22,332 nt of DNA from CBFDBF01 sp050287725 (GTDB lineage Bacteria > Pseudomonadota > Gammaproteobacteria > Chromatiales > Chromatiaceae), in contig JBNKCL010000052.1 in the NCBI GenBank assembly GCA_050287725.1, positions 1-22,332 of the forward strand, written 5' to 3'. The stretch's first letter is position 1. Each line of letters starts with the position of its first letter. A program made the position numbers and the translations under genes. The notes beneath the pieces were generated by a model that worked only from the letters and a program-made list of their open reading frames with translations, was not told where the DNA came from and made no database searches. Of this stretch, positions 13,691 through 20,364 are shown one piece after another.

Positions 13691-16234
13691 ATGCTCGAAG
13701 CCTATCGCCAACATGTCGCGGAACGCGCCAAAGAAGGAGTTCCGCCGCTGCCGCTGAACGCGGAACAGACCGCGCAGCTGGTGGAACTGCTGAAGAACCC
13801 GCCCGCCGGCGAAGAGGAAACCGTCAAGGATCTGCTGGTCAACCAGGTTCCCCCCGGTGTGGATGACGCCTCCAAGGTGAAGGCGGAGTTTCTGGCAGAC
13901 GTAGCAAAAGGCAAGGTCGCCTGTCCGCTGATCGACCGTAAAGAGGCGGCCGAACTGCTGGGCACCATGATCGGCGGTTTCAACGTGGCGCCGCTGGTCG
14001 ACCTGCTGGACGACGCCGAGCTGGCAGACACCGCGGTGGAGGCCCTGAGCAAAACCCTGCTGGTGTACGACTCCTTCAAGGACGTGGCTGCCAAGGCCAA
14101 GAGCAACGCCGCCGCCAAGCAGGTGATGGAGAACTGGGCCAACGCCACCTGGTTCACCTCACGCCCGGAGATGCCGGAAGAGGTTACCGTTACCGTGTTC
14201 AAGGTGGACGGCGAGACCAACACCGACGACCTCTCCCCCGCCTCCGAAGCGTGGAGCCGCCCCGACATCCCGGTGCACGCCAACGCCATGCTGATCAATC
14301 GCATGCCGGGCGGCCTGGAGCAGTTGCTCCAGTTGAAAGAGAAGGGCCACCCGGTGGCTTACGTGGGCGATGTGGTGGGCACCGGTTCCTCGCGCAAGTC
14401 CGCCGCCAACTCGGTGATCTGGCACACCGGCCAGGACATCCCCTACGTCCCGGGCAAACGCACCGGCGGCGTGGTGATCGGCAACACCATCGCACCGATT
14501 TTCTTCAACACCGCCGAAGACTCCGGCATGTTGCCGATTCAGTGTGACGTCTCCGATCTGAACATGGGCGACGTAATCACCATCAACACCAAGAACGGCA
14601 CCATCAGTCGGGACGGCAAGACCGTCACCAACTTCAACCTGTCCCCCAACACCCTGGACGACGAGGTGCGTGCCGGCGGCCGTGTGAACCTGATCATCGG
14701 CCGCGGACTCACCGCCCAGGCCCGCGAAACGCTCGGTATGGCTCCCATCGAACTGTTCACCGATCCGGAGCAGCCGGCCGACAGCGGCAAAGGCTACACC
14801 CTGGCCCAGAAGATGGTGGGCAAGGCGGTGGGCAAGGCGGGCGTCCGCCCCGGCGAGTACTGCGAACCGAAGATGTCTACCGTCGGCTCCCAGGACACCA
14901 CCGGTCCCATGACCCGCGACGAGATCAAGGAGCTGGCCTGCCTCGGCTTCTCCGCCGATTTCACTGTGCAGTCCTTCTGCCACACCGCGGCCTACCCCAA
15001 GTCGGTGGACATCATCACCCACAACACCCTCGGCAAGTTCTTCGAGGACCGCAAGGGCGTGGCCCTGCGGGTTGGCGACGGCGTCATCCACTCCTGGCTG
15101 AACCGCTTCTGTCTGCCGGATACCGTGGGCACCGGCGGCGACTCCCACACCCGTTTCCCGATCGGGATCTCCTTCCCGGCCGGTTCCGGTCTGGTGGCCT
15201 TCGCCGCCGCTACCGGTTCCATGCCGTTGGTGATGCCGGAGTCGGTGCTGGTGCGATTCAAGGGTGAGCTGCAACCCGGCATCACCCTGCGTGACATCGT
15301 GAACGCCATCCCGTGGGTGGCGATCCAGCGCGGCCAGCTTACCGTGGAAAAGAAAGGCAAGAAGAACGTCTACGCCGGCACCATCCTGGAGATGGAGGGA
15401 CTGCCCGATCTAAAGGTGGAACAGGCGTTCGAATTGGCCGACGCCTCCGCCGAGCGCTCCGCCGCCGCCTGCACCGTGCGCCTGAACAAGGAGCCGGTGA
15501 TTGAGTTCCTGCAATCCAACGTGACCCTGCTGAAGAACTTGATCAACCGGGGCTATAAAGACGCCGACACCATCCAAAAACGGATCGATGCGATGGAGGC
15601 TTGGCTGGCCGACCCGCAGTTGCTGGAACCGGATGCCGACGCCGAGTACAAGGAAATCATCGAGATCGACCTCAACGAGATCAAAGAACCCATTGTCTGC
15701 TGCCCCAACGATCCGGACGACGTGAAGCTGTTGTCCGAGGTGGCCGGCGACAAGATCGACGAGGTGTTTCTCGGCTCCTGCATGACCAACATCGGTCACT
15801 TCCGGGCCGCCGCCAAGGTGCTGGAAGGACAGCCCCAGGTAACCGGCCGCATGTGGGTGGCACCGCCCACCCGCATGGACGAGCAGCAACTGATCGACGA
15901 AGGGGTCTACAACATCTTCGGAAAATCGGGCGCCCGTACCGAAATCCCCGGCTGCTCGCTCTGCATGGGCAACCAGGCGCGGGTGCGTGACGGGGCGACG
16001 GTGTTCTCCACCTCCACCCGCAACTTCGACAACCGCATGGGCAAGGATGCGCGGGTCTACCTCGGTTCCGCCGAGCTGGCGGCGGTCTGCGCCCTGACGG
16101 GCGAGCTTCCCACGGTGGAGGAGTATATGGCGGTAGTCAAAGACAAGATCGCTCCCAATTCCGGCGATCTTTATCGTTATCTTAACTTTGACCAGATCGA
16201 CGACTACGAAAACAGCGGCGCAGTCTGCCGTTAG
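13691..16234 (+). CDS. acnB: Aconitate hydratase B (bifunctional 2-methylisocitrate dehydratase)
   Basis: This TCA-cycle enzyme isomerises citrate to isocitrate through cis-aconitate; AcnB proteins also act on 2-methylisocitrate. The 847 residues match the AcnB family (E. coli about 865). The domain order is AcnB-specific: an N-terminal HEAT-like helical domain from MLEAYRQHVAERAKEG, then the swivel domain (GDVVGTGSSRKSAANS region), then the catalytic domains. The [4Fe-4S] ligands are Cys697 (GSCMTNIG), Cys755 and Cys758 (PGCSLCMGNQ). The start at 13691 has AAGGAGAA upstream and gives the canonical N-terminus. It is probably monocistronic: a strong terminator follows. It has no clear functional link with the cytochrome genes beyond shared intergenic space. 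Confidence 0.98.
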   Translation: MLEAYRQHVAERAKEGVPPLPLNAEQTAQLVELLKNPPAGEEETVKDLLVNQVPPGVDDASKVKAEFLADVAKGKVACPLIDRKEAAELLGTMIGGFNVAPLVDLLDDAELADTAVEALSKTLLVYDSFKDVAAKAKSNAAAKQVMENWANATWFTSRPEMPEEVTVTVFKVDGETNTDDLSPASEAWSRPDIPVHANAMLINRMPGGLEQLLQLKEKGHPVAYVGDVVGTGSSRKSAANSVIWHTGQDIPYVPGKRTGGVVIGNTIAPIFFNTAEDSGMLPIQCDVSDLNMGDVITINTKNGTISRDGKTVTNFNLSPNTLDDEVRAGGRVNLIIGRGLTAQARETLGMAPIELFTDPEQPADSGKGYTLAQKMVGKAVGKAGVRPGEYCEPKMSTVGSQDTTGPMTRDEIKELACLGFSADFTVQSFCHTAAYPKSVDIITHNTLGKFFEDRKGVALRVGDGVIHSWLNRFCLPDTVGTGGDSHTRFPIGISFPAGSGLVAFAAATGSMPLVMPESVLVRFKGELQPGITLRDIVNAIPWVAIQRGQLTVEKKGKKNVYAGTILEMEGLPDLKVEQAFELADASAERSAAACTVRLNKEPVIEFLQSNVTLLKNLINRGYKDADTIQKRIDAMEAWLADPQLLEPDADAEYKEIIEIDLNEIKEPIVCCPNDPDDVKLLSEVAGDKIDEVFLGSCMTNIGHFRAAAKVLEGQPQVTGRMWVAPPTRMDEQQLIDEGVYNIFGKSGARTEIPGCSLCMGNQARVRDGATVFSTSTRNFDNRMGKDARVYLGSAELAAVCALTGELPTVEEYMAVVKDKIAPNSGDLYRYLNFDQIDDYENSGAVCR

Positions 16235-16270
16235 CGGCATCCTCTCTATCCGCCACTGGCGGAAAAACCG

Positions 16271-16302
16271 AAAACCCCGGGGCCGCGTGGCTCCGGGGTT
16301 TT
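16271..16302 (+). terminator. Rho-independent terminator after acnB
   Basis: A 14-bp stem (AAAACCCCGGGGCC with GGCTCCGGGGTTTT, one wobble) closes a GCGT tetraloop and ends in T. It lies about 37 bp after the acnB stop. A smaller TCCGCC/GGCGGA hairpin just upstream (around 16249-16263) may add to it. Confidence 0.88.
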
Positions 16303-16413
16303 CATTTGCGCAAAAAAGATATCGGCCTCCGCGTCAGTCCGCATTCGCAACCAACTGTTTCACAATAAAAACTTGGCGGATAGCAGTTCTCTCCTGTTTG
16401 GGGAAATACCGGC

Positions 16414-16436
16414 ACGGCTCTATGACATAGAACCGT
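16414..16436. promoter_or_regulatory. Imperfect palindrome, possible operator
   Basis: ACGGCTCTATG and CATAGAACCGT form an inverted repeat around a single central base, with one mismatched pair. It lies about 80 bp upstream of the candidate -35 of the tail-collar promoter. The size is right for a dimeric repressor or activator, but no regulator is encoded nearby. Confidence 0.35.
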
Positions 16437-16513
16437 CAGCAAAATCATGGCAAATCATGTAGTTTTCTTTGCCGCCGCACGCGACAAAGATAAAACCGAT
16501 GCAGCAATAAACA

Positions 16514-16542
16514 CTGTGATTCTTCATACTACACTCTATAAT
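16514..16542 (+). promoter_or_regulatory. Candidate sigma70 promoter for the tail-collar operon
   Basis: TATAAT at 16537-16542 is a perfect -10 box. CTGTGA at 16514-16519, 17 bp upstream, is a 3-of-6 match to a -35. No other promoter-like sequence is as good in the region. Confidence 0.5.
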
Positions 16543-16655
16543 CGGCTTGATGACTCATTCCCGGCACGCTCGCAAAGCATGCAATGAATCATCACAAAGG
16601 GATCACCTCAGTTATGAGGCGGATTAAAAGGCAACTCAAAAGGAAAGGAAAAGCT

Positions 16656-17213
16656 ATGGAAACATTTATGGGTTTCATTACAGCGTTCCCGTGGAACTGG
16701 CCACCCCGTGACTGGGCGGAATGCCAGGGGCAATTGCTCTCAATCCAGCAGTACAATGCACTTTTCGCATTGCTCGGCATCACTTTCGGCGGCGACGCAC
16801 AAAACAATTTCGGCATACCCGATCTGCGCGGCAGGCAGATTATCGGCATGGGCAACGGCCCGGGACTCACCCCGAGAGTGATCGGACATTCGTTCGGTGC
16901 CGAACATGTGACGCTGACATCAAGCGAGCTGCCGCCGCATACCCACACAATAACGGCCAGCGACACGGATTCCAGTGAGTTGACACAGGCACCGTCACCG
17001 AGCTGGACGCTGGGCGCAGCCGCATCTATTACTGCGGGACGCCCGCCCGTGACCGCACCGGTCCAGATGTACGGGCCGCCCAACCCCGCCACCCCGGTAC
17101 CAAGCGCACCGAGCTCCAGCACCGGAAGCGGCGCACCGGTCGCAACGATGCCGCCCTCCTTGTGCCTCAACTTCTGCATCGCCCTGTTTGGCATTTTCCC
17201 CAGCCGGAACTAG
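16656..17213 (+). CDS. Phage tail collar domain protein, MdpB-like
   Basis: This 185-residue protein belongs to the chromosomal tail-collar (microcystin-dependent protein/MdpB) family. The N-terminal METFMGFITAFPWNWPPRDWAECQGQLLSI and NNFGIPDLRGR (51-60) form the collar domain. ELPPHTHT (91-98) is the usual middle motif. A Pro/Ser/Thr/Ala-rich stretch spans about 107-164, and the ending MPPSLCLNFCIALFGIFPSRN is canonical. The ATG at 16656 follows AGGAAAGGAA and gives the typical start; an upstream extension to 16584 does not. The family is widespread on chromosomes without a prophage and its function is not established. It lies in one run with the DUF6916-like and Asp/Asn hydroxylase genes. 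Cys169 and Cys173 in the normally aliphatic C-terminus are unusual. Confidence 0.9.
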   Translation: METFMGFITAFPWNWPPRDWAECQGQLLSIQQYNALFALLGITFGGDAQNNFGIPDLRGRQIIGMGNGPGLTPRVIGHSFGAEHVTLTSSELPPHTHTITASDTDSSELTQAPSPSWTLGAAASITAGRPPVTAPVQMYGPPNPATPVPSAPSSSTGSGAPVATMPPSLCLNFCIALFGIFPSRN

Positions 17214-17228
17214 CCAATATCGGTCAAC

Positions 17229-17250
17229 ATGCGCGCCTTCGGGCGCGCAT
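17229..17250 (+). other. UUCG-tetraloop hairpin between operon genes
   Basis: ATGCGCGCC and GGCGCGCAT form a perfect 9-bp stem closed by C(UUCG)G, one of the most stable RNA tetraloops. No T-run follows, so it is more likely a 3'-end protecting or processing element than a full terminator. It lies 15 nt after the collar stop and 19 nt before the next ATG. Confidence 0.7.
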
Positions 17251-17269
17251 ATTCAAGGAGCGAATAACC

Positions 17270-17590
17270 ATGACGATTGATACGCTTACCAGCGTACCGT
17301 TCACGGCTCTTATCGGAAAAGAATTGATCGTAGAAGCCGCTGAAGCGGAGTTGGTGGTGGAAGTGATCAGCGTCAAGGAAAATCCGCTGGCCGCCGGCCC
17401 CAATTCCAAGCGAACGCCTTTCAGCACGATTTTGCGCGGCCCGGATTCCCCGTGCCTCTCGAATGGAAGTTATCATCTGAGGGCTGACGGCAAAGACAGC
17501 TGGCGGATGGAGGACATTTATCTGAATCGCATTATCCCGCCGGCCGATTCCGACGGCACGGGAGTATTCTACCAAGTGATCTTCGGTTAA
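17270..17590 (+). CDS. DUF6916-like small protein
   Basis: This 106-residue protein has no signal peptide or membrane segment. The pattern FTALIGKELIV, then beta-rich LVVEVISV, RTPFSTILRGPDSPCLSNGSYHL (48-70) and the ending GTGVFYQVIFG fits the DUF6916 group, small beta proteins commonly encoded beside tail-collar genes. No function is known. The ATG at 17270 is chosen for AAGGAG upstream; the frame is open to 17162, but that part overlaps the collar gene. It could be a structural partner or a chaperone of the collar protein (inference only). Confidence 0.75.
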   Translation: MTIDTLTSVPFTALIGKELIVEAAEAELVVEVISVKENPLAAGPNSKRTPFSTILRGPDSPCLSNGSYHLRADGKDSWRMEDIYLNRIIPPADSDGTGVFYQVIFG

Positions 17591-17608
17591 CGACAAGGAG
17601 GTTGTATC

Positions 17609-18163
17609 GTGTATCCATCCATCATTCGCCTGCCTTTTCAATTCGATGCCGCCCGTCTGCAGACGGATCTGAAGCAGGTGCAACCATCGGCCTGGAAGCC
17701 TCATTTCAACCAACGCATCTATGAAGGTGACTGGAGCGTAGTACCGTTGCGCGCCGTGCCCGGCAGCCCCATTCCCCACTTCTCACTGCCCAACGAAACG
17801 CGGCAGGAAGATACGCCGCTGTTGCGCAGTTGTGAATATTTCCGACAGGTGCTGGCTTCCTTCGAATGTCGACTGGCTTCGGTTCGTCTGCTGCGGCTCG
17901 GGGCGGGAGCTACAATCAAGAAGCATACCGATCCCCTGCTGAGCCTGGAGCATGAGGAAGTACGTATCCATGTGGTGGTTTCCTCCAACCCCGAGGTGGA
18001 GGTCTGTATTGGCGGCAGCTCCGGACACTGGGCCGCAGGCGAATGCTGGTATGCCGATTTCACCAAACCACATGGCTTCATCAATCGCGGCACGACCGAC
18101 CGGGTTCACATCGTGCTCGATTGCGGGCTGAACGAGTGGTTGCGTAATCTCCTGACGGGTTAA
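17609..18163 (+). CDS. Aspartyl/asparaginyl beta-hydroxylase family protein
   Basis: This 184-residue Fe(II)/2-oxoglutarate-dependent dioxygenase has the AspH-type jelly roll. Iron ligands His106 and His155 are spaced as in AspH (HTDP and PHGF), and Arg165 in DRVHIVLD is the likely 2-oxoglutarate anchor. Asp108 gives an HxD. The NET and GECWYADFTKPHGFINRG segments are typical. The family hydroxylates Asp or Asn side chains in proteins or small molecules. The start is GTG with AAGGAGG 8 nt upstream, 18 nt after the DUF6916-like stop, so it is in the same operon. The substrate is unknown; a neighbouring protein is one possibility. It converges on the acetyltransferase gene, with only 19 bp between the stops and no terminator seen. 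Confidence 0.88.
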   Translation: MYPSIIRLPFQFDAARLQTDLKQVQPSAWKPHFNQRIYEGDWSVVPLRAVPGSPIPHFSLPNETRQEDTPLLRSCEYFRQVLASFECRLASVRLLRLGAGATIKKHTDPLLSLEHEEVRIHVVVSSNPEVEVCIGGSSGHWAAGECWYADFTKPHGFINRGTTDRVHIVLDCGLNEWLRNLLTG

Positions 18164-18182
18164 TTCATGTTCCGGTTAATCT

Positions 18183-18704
18183 CTACTTGATCAGATCATA
18201 ACTGCCGGATGCAGGCGGATACCAGATCATGCGCTCGACAGGCACCCGCACCTCCTCCACTACAAAACCTAACCGCGCGTACAACTGTTTGGCGCGCAGG
18301 TGGTCAGATCGCACGCTGAGCGTCACCGGAGCCATGACTTTACCAGCAGCCAGTTGTATCGCCTGAAGCAGCTGACTGCCGTAACCCTTGCCGCGCGCAG
18401 CAGGTATCAGGGCGATATCCACCACCCGGATTTCGTTTTGCCCGAAATCCAGCACGACCCGACCGATGCGTTCGCCATGATATTCGGCCACAAAATACAT
18501 GGCGTTCGGAAACATCTCTCCGTATCCTTGTGTTTGCGCATATCGCTGCAGTTCGATCAGATCTTCGATAAAATCATCTTCCGCATCGAGCAAGCGCAGA
18601 TCGTCACGCGTACTTCGATATAGGCTTTCGATAAAGCTGTTGTCCGATGCACTCATAGGGCGCAAACTCACGCCACCCTGAAACTTCATGCTCCCTGATA
18701 ACAT
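18183..18704 (-). CDS. GNAT-family N-acetyltransferase
   Basis: This 173-residue cytoplasmic acetyltransferase uses acetyl-CoA. The GNAT core starts with VSLRPMSASDNSFIESLYRSTR and has motif A, VDIALIPAARGKGYGSQLLQAIQ (95-117), with the RxxGxG pyrophosphate loop at 104-109. It continues with VTLSVRSDHLRAKQLYARLGFVVEE. The ATG at 18704 follows AGGAG at 8 nt. It is the last gene in the minus-strand run after the methyltransferase. The substrate cannot be predicted. Its position beside the collar operon suggests either a ribosomal/protein N-acetylation-like role or modification of a cluster product (inference). Confidence 0.88.
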   Translation of the reverse strand: MLSGSMKFQGGVSLRPMSASDNSFIESLYRSTRDDLRLLDAEDDFIEDLIELQRYAQTQGYGEMFPNAMYFVAEYHGERIGRVVLDFGQNEIRVVDIALIPAARGKGYGSQLLQAIQLAAGKVMAPVTLSVRSDHLRAKQLYARLGFVVEEVRVPVERMIWYPPASGSYDLIK

Positions 18705-18782
18705 GGAATACTCCTGTAAACCTACCGTGGTTTTCGCCGAGAATATTGCAGGTTTGTCACGACGACAGCGGATGGGGTGTCT

Positions 18783-19805
18783 TCAATTCAACACTTCGTA
18801 ACCCAACCCCGGGCTGGCTCCCAATTTATAGTAAAACTGCAAACTTTTGCCGCCCAAGGACTCCGACCGTCCGCGTAGCGGTTGCGGGATTGTCAGACTG
18901 GAATCATAATCCCGCAACCGGTGTTTGCCGTAAATCTCAATGCCGGTCATAAGGCAAATTCGGTATCTGTCGTCCGGCGACTTCGGTAGCCGCACCCTGC
19001 CTGCCGGCAGACGCTCGCCGGCTACACCACACCAATTGCGGATGCTGGCGGCATCCAATTCAAAAATCCCTCCCAGCTGAACCCTGTCGCGCTCCGGCAT
19101 GGGAATCTCACCGACATAATCGGCGGGCATAAGAACATGTTCCTTCGACCGATCAAGCAGACACACTGTAACGCTGACCGATTGCGGTATCATCAACGCC
19201 TCCGGGGCCTGCCCCACCAGATTCCTGGCAATGGCGACCTGCGGTTCATTCTGCAGACAAACAGCCATGGTCTCGCTGACGATAATATCCGGTCTTCCGT
19301 CAGCCGGAATCATATAATGCGCCGCATCGCCACAGATCATCCCATCCAGATGCGAACAAAGCCCCAGTGATTCGACGAGAACCGAGGCAGTGTCAATACA
19401 CTCCTGATGAACATCCAGCAGTGTGAACATGGCTTGCTCGCGGGAAAATACCGTCATCAGAGGAACCGCCAGCAAAGCAAAAGGTCCGCAACCGGCATAC
19501 AGGACACACACGGGTCTGTCAGGGCGCAAGCTATCACCTATCGCCTCAGCCAAACCACGCAGAAAGGCAAGCGTCCTGAACGGCTCGCGTATACACATTG
19601 CGGCGAGCGTAGGCGAAATCGCCAGACCGCTGTCGAGCCGCGTCTCACCGGCCGCAATATCACGAGTGGGATCAATGCTGAATTGCGTGAGTCTTTCGAA
19701 AAGCGCTCTCAGCGCGCTTGCCTGGGGAATCAGGTCGGTCAACTCCTTCCCGGGCGCAAGCACTTCACGGATTATCGCCTCCAGCTCTTTCCGGGCGTCA
19801 GGCAT
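18783..19805 (-). CDS. SAM-dependent methyltransferase with PRMT-like double-E loop
   Basis: This 340-residue class I methyltransferase has motif I, VLYAGCGPFALLAVP (101-115), the acidic post-I residue Asp131 (LLDVHQ), and DIIVSETMAVCLQNE (173-187). In that last segment Glu178 and Glu187 are 9 residues apart, as in the double-E substrate loop of protein arginine methyltransferases (SEWMGYCL...E). The following MIPQSVSVTVCLLD also resembles the PRMT strand after the loop. No clear THW motif was found, so arginine specificity is uncertain. An N-terminal helical region of about 90 residues is additional. ATG at 19805 or the adjoining GTG at 19808 may start it. It lies between the GNAT gene and an unknown gene, all minus strand. 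Confidence 0.8.
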   Translation of the reverse strand: MPDARKELEAIIREVLAPGKELTDLIPQASALRALFERLTQFSIDPTRDIAAGETRLDSGLAISPTLAAMCIREPFRTLAFLRGLAEAIGDSLRPDRPVCVLYAGCGPFALLAVPLMTVFSREQAMFTLLDVHQECIDTASVLVESLGLCSHLDGMICGDAAHYMIPADGRPDIIVSETMAVCLQNEPQVAIARNLVGQAPEALMIPQSVSVTVCLLDRSKEHVLMPADYVGEIPMPERDRVQLGGIFELDAASIRNWCGVAGERLPAGRVRLPKSPDDRYRICLMTGIEIYGKHRLRDYDSSLTIPQPLRGRSESLGGKSLQFYYKLGASPGLGYEVLN

Positions 19806-19873
19806 CACCCACTACCTGTCGCAACAACTTTCGAATACCGAACTCGCACAAAGGGAGCCTTGCGTAAATTCCC

Positions 19874-20254
19874 TTACCAAAAAATTGTCACATTGAAGAA
19901 ATCGTTTTTGTCACTGAAATATTCGTTCGGGTCCAGCGACTCCAAAGTCATAGTCACAGGCTGCGCGACCGGGTGCTTTGGATCCGGTATCACAAAGGGA
20001 ATATCGTAATTCACCATGATTGGAACAGTGGCGTTATGGGAATTTTGCGCAATCTCGCTGGTATAAATCAAGGATCTACCCGCCTCCTTGCCATCGACCA
20101 GCAGCCTGAAGCCGACGTTTACACAAGCCAGATTTCCCGTAAACATTGAACCCGAAAGAAAGATCGTCTCGACCACATCGCTTTTGGGCGTATATTTAAA
20201 AGAGATGGGCAACGGTCCGGGATGATTAACAAGAACCGTATCAACATTCGACAT
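19874..20254 (-). CDS. Unrecognised beta-rich protein
   Basis: This 126-residue protein was not recognised. It has no signal peptide, membrane helix or cysteine motif. It is rich in alternating hydrophobic strands (VVETIFLSGSMF, GFRLLVDGK, NATVPIMVNYDIPFVIP, PVTMTLESLD) and ends NDFFNVTIFW, which suggests a small beta-sandwich. An aromatic C-terminus also occurs in structural tail or sheath-like proteins, but that is only a resemblance. GGAGTG lies 5 nt before the ATG. It is 68 bp upstream of the methyltransferase, in the same direction, so it could be its partner or substrate (inference). Confidence 0.65.
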   Translation of the reverse strand: MSNVDTVLVNHPGPLPISFKYTPKSDVVETIFLSGSMFTGNLACVNVGFRLLVDGKEAGRSLIYTSEIAQNSHNATVPIMVNYDIPFVIPDPKHPVAQPVTMTLESLDPNEYFSDKNDFFNVTIFW

Positions 20255-20364
20255 AATTCACTCCATGAATCCATTTCAACAGCCGCGGGAACGTTTCAAC
20301 AGGAATTTATCGATTGCAACAATAAGGTCACAACCATAAAAACGGTTGTCGTTACGCGATTTAT

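Larger units (their letters stand above)
16303..16655. other. Intergenic region upstream of the tail-collar gene
   Basis: These 353 bp contain no recognised gene. They hold an imperfect palindrome at 16414-16436, a direct repeat of AAATCATG-like sequence around 16441-16460, and a likely promoter at 16514-16542. The leader between that promoter and the ATG is over 100 nt. Base composition is more AT-rich than in acnB. Confidence 0.5.

Noticed and set aside
14159..15274. Long minus-strand open frame opposite acnB
   Set aside because: It lies wholly inside the well-supported acnB and reads as a His/Gly/Val-rich mirror of it, with no recognisable domain or ribosome site. It reflects high GC codon use.
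17213..17270. Intrinsic terminator after the collar gene
   Set aside because: The UUCG hairpin lacks a T-run, and the next gene follows closely in the same direction with its own ribosome site.
16656..17590. Prophage remnant
   Set aside because: The collar protein has the chromosomal MdpB-type layout, and no integrase, capsid, terminase, lysis or other tail gene is present.
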